Source of the DNA: Rhodospirillales bacterium
Lineage (GTDB): Bacteria > Pseudomonadota > Alphaproteobacteria > Rhodospirillales > Defluviicoccaceae
Assembly (NCBI GenBank): GCA_016712595.1
Contig: JADJQT010000006.1
Location: 62,001-126,000 of the forward strand
DNA: 64,000 nucleotides
Direction of reading: 5' to 3'
A model generated the notes under the pieces. The model made no database searches. It was not told the DNA's origin and saw nothing but the letters and a program-made list of their open reading frames with translations. Shown piece by piece: positions 53,099 to 61,809 of the stretch; position 1 is the first letter of the stretch, and every line of letters starts with the position of its first letter. Made by a program: the position numbers and the translations under genes.

Positions 53099-56000
53099 GT
53101 GGCGGCTGCGATCGTGCGCCGTTTCCTGACAGCGTTACTGCTGTTATTGGTGGCCGGCGTGGACACGCCGGTCCGTGCCGAGGGTGATCTTTCGTCGGTT
53201 CCGATCCTGCGCGTCGAGACCGGCGTCCACGGCGCCCGCATTAACCGGCTCGTCCTTGATCCGGCGCAAAGTCATGTCATCACGGTCGCTGACGACAAGA
53301 CGGCCCGAGTCTGGTCGCTCGCCGACGGCACCCTGCTCTATACGTTGCGCATTCCGATCGGCGATGGTCCCGAGGGCCGCATACACGCCGTCGCGATCTC
53401 TCCCAACGGAAAGAAAATCGTCGTCGGCGGATTTACCGGGCTCACGTGGTTCGGCAGCGCGAAGTTGTATGTCTTCAATCCCTTGACCGGGGGGTGGCTC
53501 GGCAATATCGGTTTCGGCCAGGGCGGGACTGCCCCGGTCCGCGACCTGGCCTTTCTTTCCGACGATCGTCTCCTCGTCGCGCTGGATGACAACAAGGGGT
53601 TGCGCGTCGTCGACTTCGCGGCCAAACGCATCATCACGGTCGCCGACGACCTCAATGCACCCGTCATGTCCATCGACGTCGCCGCCGACGGCAGAGTCGT
53701 GGCGTCAGCACAAGACGGCAGTGTGCGTCTTTACGATTCCGCATTGCAGCGGCTGGCCAAAGTCCCAATGGCGGCGGGCGTGACGCCCTACAAGGTGGCA
53801 TTCAGTCCCGACGCATCCCTCGTCGCTGTCGGTCTAACTGGTGGCCCGCGCCCGCAGGCGATGTTGCTTAGCGCAAAGGACCTGAAGCCGGTGAAAGAGC
53901 TTTCCGGCGGCGAAAAGCAACGCGGCGCCCTGGCGCTTGTCGGATGGAGCGCCGACGGCGAGGTGCTTTACGGCGCCGGGTCCTACGGCAAGGACGGCGG
54001 CGCACGCTTTATTCGACGATGGCCGATCAAGCAGCCGGGGTCCGCCTCCGATCTCTCCTTGGGCGAACGCGACATCGTTACTGATCTGCGGGGCCTTCCC
54101 GGCGGCGGCGTCCTCTTCGCGACCGCCGACCCGGCTTGGGGGACGATTGAGGGCGACGGGCGCTCACGCCTCCTGCGCGAACGCCGCCAAGCCGACTTCC
54201 GCGACGGATTCGATGGCTGCTTTGCCGTCTCGGCAACGGGCGATGTCGTCGACTTCGGGCTTAAGCAAGGTGGCCGGGAGTGTGTGCGCTTCGATGTCAC
54301 CAAAAGTCGCCTCGAGCATCAGCCAGGACCGCGCACGGGCCTGAGCCGCCCGCAAGTATCCGCCAAGACCGTAACCGTGACCGATTGGCGAAATAAACCG
54401 CGACCCCAGATCAACGGTAAGCCGGTGAGCCTCGATCCCAACGAACTGGCGCGAAGCGTCGCCGTTGCCACCGACGCCAGCGGGGTGGCCATCGGCAGCG
54501 ATTTCGCCGTCCGCTTCTTTAAAGACGGCGTAATCTCATGGAAAACAGAGACTTCCTCCCCGGCATGGATGGTCGCGACGACGTCCGATGATCGTTATGT
54601 CGTTGCCGGGCTCGGCGACGGATCCATTCGCTGGTTGAGCCGCGCGACCGGAGAGATCATCGTAAGTCTGCTCGTCGTCCCGCACGAAGACAGCTGGGTG
54701 CTGTGGACCCCGGAAGGACTGTATGATTATGGCGGCTCTGGCGAGGCTTTGATCGGATACCACCGCAACCGCGTCGAACACGGCCAGCCGGCGGGCGTCG
54801 ATTTTGTCGAAGTCGGCCAAGTCTATTCAAGCTATTACCGCCGTGACCTGGTCAAACGAAAGTTTCGCGGTGAGGCCGGCACATCGATCGCCGCCTATAT
54901 CGATCACATCGGCGGCGCCAGCAAGATCCTCGACCGCGGCCTTCCGCCGCTGCTGACTCTCACCGCGTATTGCGTGGACGAGCACGCGGGCCGGCAGTGC
55001 CAGACTTTCCCGCAGGGTACGACAAGTCGCGGTGCACGGTTGACGGACGCGCCCGCCGTGAGCGTCGACGCACCGATGATCACGCTGCGCGTGCAGACTG
55101 AGGACCGCGGCGGGGGGTTTGGCGACATTCAAGTTCTGCGAGACAACGTGCCCGTTCCGACAGCCGCGGGCGGACGCACAACCGGCGACCAGAACCGCGC
55201 GCGCTCCGACGATTACGTGGTGCAGTTGGCGCCGGGCAAAAACGAATTCGTGCTAAAGGCCACAAACGGGGCGGGCGAGATCGAGTCCTCGCCCGACGAA
55301 CAGATCCATTTCTCGGTTATGAATACCGCGACGCCCGCGGCGGGAAAACCAACGCTTCGTCTTATCGCGATCGGTGTCAACCGGTTCGCCAGTCCCGAAC
55401 TCACGCGTGACCATGAACTCAAGTATGCCGTCGCGGACGCGCGCGGAGTCATTGAGATGATGCAGTCCGATCAGTCGCGCGGAGTTTACGACAAGGTCGA
55501 TGCAATCCTTTTGACCGACGAGCAGGCAACGCTCAGCAATATCAAGAAGGCGTTCGACGATATTGCCGCCCGCTCCCAGCCCGATGACGTCGGTTTACTT
55601 TTCCTTGCAGGCCACGGCGTCAATATCGACGGTAAGTACAACTTCCTCCCCTACGACCTGCGTGACCTCACGCTGCAGGGAATCCGCGAGTCGGCGCTGA
55701 CCCATGAAGAACTTGCACGGCTCTTGCGCAGTCTGCAGACGACGCGCATGCTCGTGGCGATCGATTCCTACTTCAGCGACAATTTTGACCAGGACATGAC
55801 CGAGACAGCCGCCGGTCAACTCGTCAAGTCCGGCGGCCGCGTGATTCTGGCCGGCGCGACGAGCGAGCAAGAGGCGCGGAAGGGAACGACCAGCGGCCAC
55901 GGGATTTTCACCAGCGTCCTGCTTGATGCCCTTAGCGGCAAAGCCGATCAGGAAACGGGAAACCGCGACCGTCAGGTTGATGTGCTTGAAGTGTCCACCT

Positions 56001-56113
56001 ATTCGCTCGATCGTTTCCCGCAGGCGGCGGAACGGAGCGGCTATTACCGCCCGCAACAACCCGTCTTCAAGGCAAGTACCGGGGACGACTTTGCCCTTCG
56101 GGAGATGAACTAA
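53099..56113 (+). CDS. Secreted WD40-repeat protein with catalytically altered caspase-like (C14) domain
   Basis: 1,004 residues. N-terminal signal peptide (RRFLTALLLLLVAGVDTPVRA), then diverged WD40/beta-propeller repeats (about 35-560). A middle region is followed by a caspase-fold domain at about 750-990. The fold is clear: KPTLRLIAIGVNRFASPEL, DDVGLLFLAGHGVNIDGKYNFLPYD, then MLVAIDSYFSDN. The catalytic His839 (GHG) is intact, but the residue expected to be Cys in the DSC motif is Tyr891 (TCC TAC at 55766-55771). It is therefore predicted to be a pseudo-protease. The GTG start is one base after the lipoprotein stop. Periplasmic or surface location is inferred. Confidence 0.82.
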   Translation: MAAAIVRRFLTALLLLLVAGVDTPVRAEGDLSSVPILRVETGVHGARINRLVLDPAQSHVITVADDKTARVWSLADGTLLYTLRIPIGDGPEGRIHAVAISPNGKKIVVGGFTGLTWFGSAKLYVFNPLTGGWLGNIGFGQGGTAPVRDLAFLSDDRLLVALDDNKGLRVVDFAAKRIITVADDLNAPVMSIDVAADGRVVASAQDGSVRLYDSALQRLAKVPMAAGVTPYKVAFSPDASLVAVGLTGGPRPQAMLLSAKDLKPVKELSGGEKQRGALALVGWSADGEVLYGAGSYGKDGGARFIRRWPIKQPGSASDLSLGERDIVTDLRGLPGGGVLFATADPAWGTIEGDGRSRLLRERRQADFRDGFDGCFAVSATGDVVDFGLKQGGRECVRFDVTKSRLEHQPGPRTGLSRPQVSAKTVTVTDWRNKPRPQINGKPVSLDPNELARSVAVATDASGVAIGSDFAVRFFKDGVISWKTETSSPAWMVATTSDDRYVVAGLGDGSIRWLSRATGEIIVSLLVVPHEDSWVLWTPEGLYDYGGSGEALIGYHRNRVEHGQPAGVDFVEVGQVYSSYYRRDLVKRKFRGEAGTSIAAYIDHIGGASKILDRGLPPLLTLTAYCVDEHAGRQCQTFPQGTTSRGARLTDAPAVSVDAPMITLRVQTEDRGGGFGDIQVLRDNVPVPTAAGGRTTGDQNRARSDDYVVQLAPGKNEFVLKATNGAGEIESSPDEQIHFSVMNTATPAAGKPTLRLIAIGVNRFASPELTRDHELKYAVADARGVIEMMQSDQSRGVYDKVDAILLTDEQATLSNIKKAFDDIAARSQPDDVGLLFLAGHGVNIDGKYNFLPYDLRDLTLQGIRESALTHEELARLLRSLQTTRMLVAIDSYFSDNFDQDMTETAAGQLVKSGGRVILAGATSEQEARKGTTSGHGIFTSVLLDALSGKADQETGNRDRQVDVLEVSTYSLDRFPQAAERSGYYRPQQPVFKASTGDDFALREMN

Positions 56114-56246
56114 GCGCGACGATCCGAGACGAAAATCTCGCCCCTTGGTAGCGACGCCATCGCCCGCCTCGTCAAGGCGCTGGGCTGAATTGCGCGCTCA
56201 CCCGGAGCTTCGCTCACGCAGACCTGGGCACCGTTAATTTGGCCAA

Positions 56247-57167
56247 TTAATCTTGCGCGAAGAACGGCCGGACGGCGTGGGCGTGATTGAGCGGCCCGTG
56301 GCCGCTGCCGAACCCGGGGGCGGTGCGAATGGCCTCAAGGACGTAGGCACGCGCGCGCGCCGCGGCGGCGGCAACGTCAAGCCCCTGTGCCAGCCCGGTG
56401 GCGATCGCCGAGGCGAGCGTGCAGCCGGTGCCGTGCGTATGCCGGGTTTCGATGCGCGGACTGGCGAACGACTCGGGCGCACGACCGCCCTGCACCAGGA
56501 CGTCGACGACGATCGGGCCGGTAGCATGGCCGCCCTTTAACAGCACCGCCTTCGGACCAAGATCGAGCAGGCGCTGCGCCAGTTCGACCCGGCCAAGGTC
56601 ATCGGCGCCAGCGAGCGCCTCGGCTTCCGGCAGGTTCGGCGTGAGCACGTACGCCATGGGCAGGAGGCGTCGACGCACGTGCTCAACGGCGGCAGCGTCC
56701 AGTAAAGAGTGCCCGCCCTTGGCGATCATGACCGGATCGACGACGACGGGAACGCCTTGAGCCTGCGTCGCCAGGACGTCGCAAACGGCATCAACGACGT
56801 CGGGACGGCTCAACATGCCAATCTTGATGCAATCCGCCCCGATGTCGGCGAGCACAAGCTCGATCTGCAGGGCGATGAACGCCGCAGGCACATCGTGCAC
56901 GGCGACGACGCCCTGGGTGTTCTGCGCGGTCAGCGCCGTGATCGCCGTGGTAGCATAGCCGCCCAGCGCCATGACCGTCTTGATGTCCGCCTGAATACCG
57001 GCACCACCGCCGGAATCCGATCCGGCGATGATCAAGACGCGGCCGCAGGCTGCTTGCGATCCACGCTCAGGCTCGGTCCAGCCGGACGACCCCGGCGATG
57101 CGTCCTGCGATGCCCGTGGCGGGCGGAGTCCTGGCTTTGGCGATCGTTGCTCAGGCAGCGGCGGCAC
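56247..57167 (-). CDS. thiD: Hydroxymethylpyrimidine/phosphomethylpyrimidine kinase
   Basis: 306 residues. Ribokinase-fold kinase with IIAGSDSGGGAGIQADIKTVMALGGYATTAITALTAQNTQGV, VVVDPVMIAKGGHSLLD, LTPNLPEAEAL and the ATP/anion-hole motif RIETRHTHGTGCTLASAIA (catalytic Asp/Cys loop as in ThiD). It phosphorylates HMP and HMP-P in thiamine synthesis. The GTG at 57167 overlaps the glmM stop by 17 bases and gives about 42 extra residues before the conserved domain, so a downstream start is possible. Same strand as glmM, hence co-transcribed. Confidence 0.9.
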   Translation of the reverse strand: MPPLPEQRSPKPGLRPPRASQDASPGSSGWTEPERGSQAACGRVLIIAGSDSGGGAGIQADIKTVMALGGYATTAITALTAQNTQGVVAVHDVPAAFIALQIELVLADIGADCIKIGMLSRPDVVDAVCDVLATQAQGVPVVVDPVMIAKGGHSLLDAAAVEHVRRRLLPMAYVLTPNLPEAEALAGADDLGRVELAQRLLDLGPKAVLLKGGHATGPIVVDVLVQGGRAPESFASPRIETRHTHGTGCTLASAIATGLAQGLDVAAAAARARAYVLEAIRTAPGFGSGHGPLNHAHAVRPFFAQD

Positions 57168-58497
57168 GGATCACGCTGCACAGGTCCTCGACGATCGCGC
57201 TCACCAGCGTTTCGTCTTCGCCTTCGGCCATCACCCGGATCACCGGTTCGGTACCGGACTTGCGGATCAGCAGGCGCCCGCTATTTCCCAGCCGCCGCTC
57301 GCATTCACCGATGGCGTCCTTGACTTGCACTTCGTCGAGCGGCTGACCGCCGTTGAAGCGGACGCTGCGCAGAAGCTGCGGCAGCGGCTCGAACACCCGG
57401 CAGACCTCGCTTGGCCGCCGGTTTGATCCAAGAACCACAGCCAGGACCTGCAGGGCGGCGATCAGGCCATCGCCGGTTGTGGTATAGTCGCTGAGGATGA
57501 TGTGGCCGGACTGCTCACCGCCGACGTTGAAACCGTGCTCACGCATGTGCTCGACGACGTAGCGATCGCCTACCCGCGTGCGCTCCAACGTCAGGCCGAT
57601 GCCGCCGAGGTAGCGCTCCAGCCCCATGTTCGACATGACGGTGGCAACGAGCCCGCCCATCTTCAACTGGCCGCTCGTCCGCCAATGATTGGCGATCACC
57701 GCCATGAGCTGATCACCATCGACCAGCACGCCCTCCTCGTCGGCAATGAGCACCCGGTCGGCGTCGCCGTCCAGCGCGATGCCGAAATCGGCCCGGTATT
57801 CCCGCACCGCCTTGCGCATCGCATCCGGAGACGTCGAGCCGCAGTCGCGATTGATGTTGGTGCCGTCGGGGCTGATCCCGATCGGAATCACCTCGGCGCC
57901 CAGCTCCCACAGGATCTCCGGCGCGACCTTGTACGCGGCGCCGTTGGCGCAGTCGAGAACGATGCGCAGGCCAGTGAGGGTGCATCCCTTGGGGAAGGTG
58001 TGCTTGACGAACTCGATGTAACGGCCGTGCACGTCCTGCAGGCGCTTGGCGCGGCCAAGCTTGGCCGGCGGGGAAAGGTAGCGGTTGAGACCATTATTCA
58101 TGTGCCCTTCGATGGCGTCCTCGACCGCGTCGGACAGCTTGAAGCCATCGGGGCCAAACAGCTTGATTCCGTTGTCCTCGAAGGGATTGTGTGAGGCGGA
58201 CAACATCACGCCGAGATCGCAGCGCATCGAGCGCGTCAGGATCGCCACCGCCGGCGTCGGCATCGGGCCGACGATGATGACGTCCATACCCACGGAAATG
58301 AAGCCGGCGGTCAACGCCGCCTCGAGCATGTAGCCGGAAAGGCGCGTGTCCTTGCCGATCAGTACCCGGTGCTGGTGATTACCGCGACGGAACTGGCAGC
58401 CGGCAGCCATGCCGACCTTGAGGGCGATATCCGCCGTCATCGGCTCGCAGTTGGAAGTGCCGCGAATACCGTCCGTACCAAAAAGCCGCTTGCGCAT
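57151..58497 (-). CDS. glmM: Phosphoglucosamine mutase
   Basis: 448 residues, the standard length. It starts MRKRLFGTDGIRGTSN, as in other GlmM proteins, with a GAAGGAAACC ribosome site. The active-site phosphoserine loop is VMLSASHNPFEDNGIKLFG. The metal-binding loop is GIALDGDADRVLIADEEG, the sugar-binding loop is GGEQSGHIILSDYTTTGDGL, and the phosphate-binding C-terminal loop is LIRKSGTEPVIRVMAEG. It converts glucosamine-6-P to glucosamine-1-P for peptidoglycan and LPS. Downstream of folP, upstream of thiD. Confidence 0.95.
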   Translation of the reverse strand: MRKRLFGTDGIRGTSNCEPMTADIALKVGMAAGCQFRRGNHQHRVLIGKDTRLSGYMLEAALTAGFISVGMDVIIVGPMPTPAVAILTRSMRCDLGVMLSASHNPFEDNGIKLFGPDGFKLSDAVEDAIEGHMNNGLNRYLSPPAKLGRAKRLQDVHGRYIEFVKHTFPKGCTLTGLRIVLDCANGAAYKVAPEILWELGAEVIPIGISPDGTNINRDCGSTSPDAMRKAVREYRADFGIALDGDADRVLIADEEGVLVDGDQLMAVIANHWRTSGQLKMGGLVATVMSNMGLERYLGGIGLTLERTRVGDRYVVEHMREHGFNVGGEQSGHIILSDYTTTGDGLIAALQVLAVVLGSNRRPSEVCRVFEPLPQLLRSVRFNGGQPLDEVQVKDAIGECERRLGNSGRLLIRKSGTEPVIRVMAEGEDETLVSAIVEDLCSVIRAAAA

Positions 58498-58618
58498 GGT
58501 TTCCTTCTTCCCCGACGACGCTGAAGGACGTGGCAACAGGATGCCCGCTCCCGAGGCCCCGCGCAGTGACAGGCATTACACCGCGCCCGCCCGCCCCCGC
58601 AATCCGCGCCCGAAAGGC

Positions 58619-59590
58619 TTATCCGCTTTGACGTGCGTCAGCAATAGCCTGCCAGACGTGCAGCGCCTGCCACGTTTCGCCGACGTCGTGAACGCGCAGG
58701 ATGTGCGCGCCCGCCGCCGCTGCCGCAAGCGCCGCGGACAACGACCCCGGTAATCGCCTGTCTGGCGGCTCTTTGCGACTGAGCCGGCCAATGAAACTTT
58801 TGCGCGACAGGCCAACGGTCAGAGCACAGCCGAGCGCGCGGAAAACATCAAGCCGGCCGAGAAGGGCGAGATTATGTTCGAGTGTTTTTCCGAAGCCGAT
58901 TCCGGGATCAATGGCGATGCGATCGCGGCTTATACCAGCTGCGAGACAGGCATCCACGCGGGCGCCGAGCCAGTCGTAGACATCGCCGACGACATCGGTA
59001 TAGCGCGGCTCCACCTGCATGGTCCGCGGATCGCCCTGCATATGCATCAGGATGATCCCCACGCCGGCATCGGCGACGAGCGATAGCGACAGCGGATCGC
59101 CGGCGAGCGCGCTGATGTCGTTGACGATGGTCGCACCCGCGATGATGGCATCGCGCATGACCGCGGCATGGCGCGTATCGACCGAAACGCTCGCGCCCAC
59201 AGCCGCGAGCGCGCGGATCACCGGGACGACGCGGTCTCTCTCCTCCTCGACCGCCACCGGCTCCGCGCCCGGCCGCGTCGATTCACCGCCGACATCGATG
59301 AGATCGGCGCCGAGGGCGAGCATAGCCTTTCCACGGGTGATAGCCGCCTTTGGATCAAGCGTCTGACCCCCGTCGGAAAAGCTGTCCGGCGTAACGTTCA
59401 CGATGCCCATGATCAGCGGTCGGTCGAGTGCCAGACCGGCGAATGAGCGTGCCGGAGTGAGCGGAACTGTGTCCCGTAGAGCGTTCGGCGAAACCGCGTC
59501 CCGCGCGCCTCTGGGGCCAGCCGCGCCGTCGCCCGCCGTCGAGCCGCGCCGTCCGTCGCCTGCCGCCGTGACGGCGCCCCCCCTCATCAT
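58619..59590 (-). CDS. folP: Dihydropteroate synthase
   Basis: 323 residues from the ATG at 59590. TIM-barrel signatures: LIMGIVNVTPDSFSDGG, GADLIDVGGESTRPGAEPV, ATIVNDISAL, ILMHMQGDP, IDPGIGFGKTLEHNLALL and ALTVGLSRKSFIG. It joins dihydropterin pyrophosphate to p-aminobenzoate in folate synthesis. The N-terminal 60 residues are low-complexity and poorly conserved, so the start may be further in. It begins 13 bases after the ftsH stop codon, the arrangement ftsH-folP-glmM. Confidence 0.92.
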   Translation of the reverse strand: MMRGGAVTAAGDGRRGSTAGDGAAGPRGARDAVSPNALRDTVPLTPARSFAGLALDRPLIMGIVNVTPDSFSDGGQTLDPKAAITRGKAMLALGADLIDVGGESTRPGAEPVAVEEERDRVVPVIRALAAVGASVSVDTRHAAVMRDAIIAGATIVNDISALAGDPLSLSLVADAGVGIILMHMQGDPRTMQVEPRYTDVVGDVYDWLGARVDACLAAGISRDRIAIDPGIGFGKTLEHNLALLGRLDVFRALGCALTVGLSRKSFIGRLSRKEPPDRRLPGSLSAALAAAAAGAHILRVHDVGETWQALHVWQAIADARQSG

Positions 59591-59603
59591 GCAGCCGTTT
59601 CGG

Positions 59604-61532
59604 TCAACTGTTGGGCTGCGGTTCCGCTTCGAAGCCGCCGCGCGGCTCCTTGCCGCTCTTCTTACCACTGGTCGGCACGGAGGTCCGCCGGCCAGTATCC
59701 TTGGTGTCGTCGCGCGGGTCCGGACGTATTACCGGCTCGCCGCGCAACAGAGCCGAAACCTCCTCGCCGGACAACGTCTCATACTCGAGCAGCGCACCGG
59801 AGATCGACTCCAGGTCGTCCCGGTGCTCGTTCAGGATCTGCCGCGCCAACGCTTCCGCTTCGTCAACGAGACGACGCACCTCCTCGTCGATCAGCCGTGC
59901 CGTCGCGTCGGATACGTGCTTTTGCTGTGCGACTGCGTGCCCAAGGAAGATCTCCTCCTGGTTGTCGCTGTAACGCAGCGGCCCGAGCTTGTCACTGAAG
60001 CCGAATTCGGTGACCATCCGCCGTGCCATCTCGGTCGCCTGGCGGATATCATTACCGGCTCCGGTGGTGACGTTTTGTGGTCCGAAGATCAATTCCTCGG
60101 CGATACGCCCACCAAACATGACCGCCAGCTTGGATTCCAGCTCGAGACGGGAATAGCTGTAGCGATCCCGTTCGGGCAGCGACATGGTGACACCCAGCGC
60201 GCGCCCACGCGGAATAATCGTGACCTTATGCAGCGGATCGTGCTTCGGAACGTAGAGGCCGACGAGAGCATGTCCAGCCTCGTGGTAGGCTGTGAGCTTC
60301 TTTTCATCCTCGGTCATCACCATTGAGCGGCGCTCAACGCCCATCAACACTTTGTCCTTCGCTGCCTCGAAGTCCTCCATCGTCACCAGGCGCTTGCCGA
60401 TGCGGGCGGCAATCAGCGCCGCCTCGTTGACCAGATTGGCGAGGTCAGCGCCAGAAAAACCAGGTGTTCCCCGGGCGATGACCCGCGCGTCGGCGTCTGT
60501 GCCCACTTGCACCTTGCGCATGTGCACTTTGAGGATCTGCTCGCGCCCAAGAATATCCGGGTTCGGCACGACGACCTGACGATCAAAACGGCCGGGCCGC
60601 AGCAACGCCGGATCGAGAACGTCCGGCCGGTTAGTCGCGGCGATGAGAATTACCCCTTCGTTCGATTCGAACCCGTCCATTTCGACGAGAAGCTGGTTCA
60701 GCGTCTGCTCGCGCTCGTCGTTACCGCCACCCAGTCCGGCACCGCGGTGCCGGCCGACGGCGTCGATCTCATCGATGAAGATGATGCACGGCGCGTTCTT
60801 CTTGCCCTGCTCGAACATATCGCGCACGCGCGAGGCGCCGACGCCCACGAACATCTCGACGAAGTCCGAGCCCGAGATGGTGAAGAACGGCACATTCGCC
60901 TCACCGGCGATGGCGCGGGCGAGCAGGGTCTTTCCGGTTCCTGGCGGCCCGATGAGTAAACAGCCCTTGGGAATCTTGCCGCCCAGTCGCTGAAATTTCT
61001 GCGGGTCCTTGAGGAACTCGACCACCTCTTCAAGTTCCTGCTTCGCCTCGTCGATACCGGCGACGTCCTCGAAGGTCACCCGCCCGGTCTTCTCGGTCAA
61101 AAGCCGCGCCCGGCTCTTGCCGAACCCCATCGCTTTGCCGCCGCCCGACTGCATCTGGCGCATGAAAAAGACCCAAACGCCGATCAGCAGCAGCATCGGG
61201 AACCATGAGATCAGCACGCTCCAGAACGTCGGCGAGCCGTCGTCGACCGGCTGGGCGGTGATCCGCACGCCGTATTTCTGCAGGCGGGCGATCAATCCGG
61301 GATCGTCCGGGGCGTATGTCGACAGCGTGCGACCGTCTCGAAACACACCAGTGATTTGCCGGCCCTTGACCGTGACCTCGCGAACCTCGCCGCTTTCCAC
61401 CTGCGAGAGGAAATCCGAATACGCGTACGGCTGCTGTCCGGTCCTGGGTGAGGAGCCTTGAAACAAATTGAATAAGGCGAACACCAGCAGCGCGATGATC
61501 ACCCAGAGTGCGAGATTGCGGCCGATATTCAC
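59604..61532 (-). CDS. ftsH: ATP-dependent zinc metalloprotease FtsH
   Basis: 642 residues. Starts MNIGRNLALWVIIALLVFALFNLF (first transmembrane helix), then a periplasmic loop and a second helix (ISWFPMLLLIGVWVFFM). The AAA domain has GPPGTGKTLLARAIAGEA (Walker A), IIFIDEIDAVGRHRG (Walker B) and the second region of homology ATNRPDVLDPALLRPGRFDR. The protease domain has the zinc motif AYHEAGHALVG. It degrades membrane and regulatory proteins such as LpxC, sigma32-type factors and misassembled complexes. Located between tilS and folP. Confidence 0.96.
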   Translation of the reverse strand: MNIGRNLALWVIIALLVFALFNLFQGSSPRTGQQPYAYSDFLSQVESGEVREVTVKGRQITGVFRDGRTLSTYAPDDPGLIARLQKYGVRITAQPVDDGSPTFWSVLISWFPMLLLIGVWVFFMRQMQSGGGKAMGFGKSRARLLTEKTGRVTFEDVAGIDEAKQELEEVVEFLKDPQKFQRLGGKIPKGCLLIGPPGTGKTLLARAIAGEANVPFFTISGSDFVEMFVGVGASRVRDMFEQGKKNAPCIIFIDEIDAVGRHRGAGLGGGNDEREQTLNQLLVEMDGFESNEGVILIAATNRPDVLDPALLRPGRFDRQVVVPNPDILGREQILKVHMRKVQVGTDADARVIARGTPGFSGADLANLVNEAALIAARIGKRLVTMEDFEAAKDKVLMGVERRSMVMTEDEKKLTAYHEAGHALVGLYVPKHDPLHKVTIIPRGRALGVTMSLPERDRYSYSRLELESKLAVMFGGRIAEELIFGPQNVTTGAGNDIRQATEMARRMVTEFGFSDKLGPLRYSDNQEEIFLGHAVAQQKHVSDATARLIDEEVRRLVDEAEALARQILNEHRDDLESISGALLEYETLSGEEVSALLRGEPVIRPDPRDDTKDTGRRTSVPTSGKKSGKEPRGGFEAEPQPNS

Positions 61533-61809
61533 GGTCTCGTCCTGCCTTTCTGTGGAGAGAAGGCCCCACGGCGCTGATGGGTTTTACACGCTGACGGCAC
61601 TCCGACGTCGACGAAGCGCCTCTCCGGCTTCCCTCGCCGCTCTCGGTTCATACCATCCTCCGCCGCCTGGTCCGTCGAGCATCGCCAAAATCTCGCCCCC
61701 AACGCGGTCCTGTACCGCCATTGCGATGCCGCGTTGAGGTACCCCATACCCAGCACGGGGACTTGACGTTCGCCAAACCATATGTTCCTAAAATAATAGT
61801 CGAAATTTG

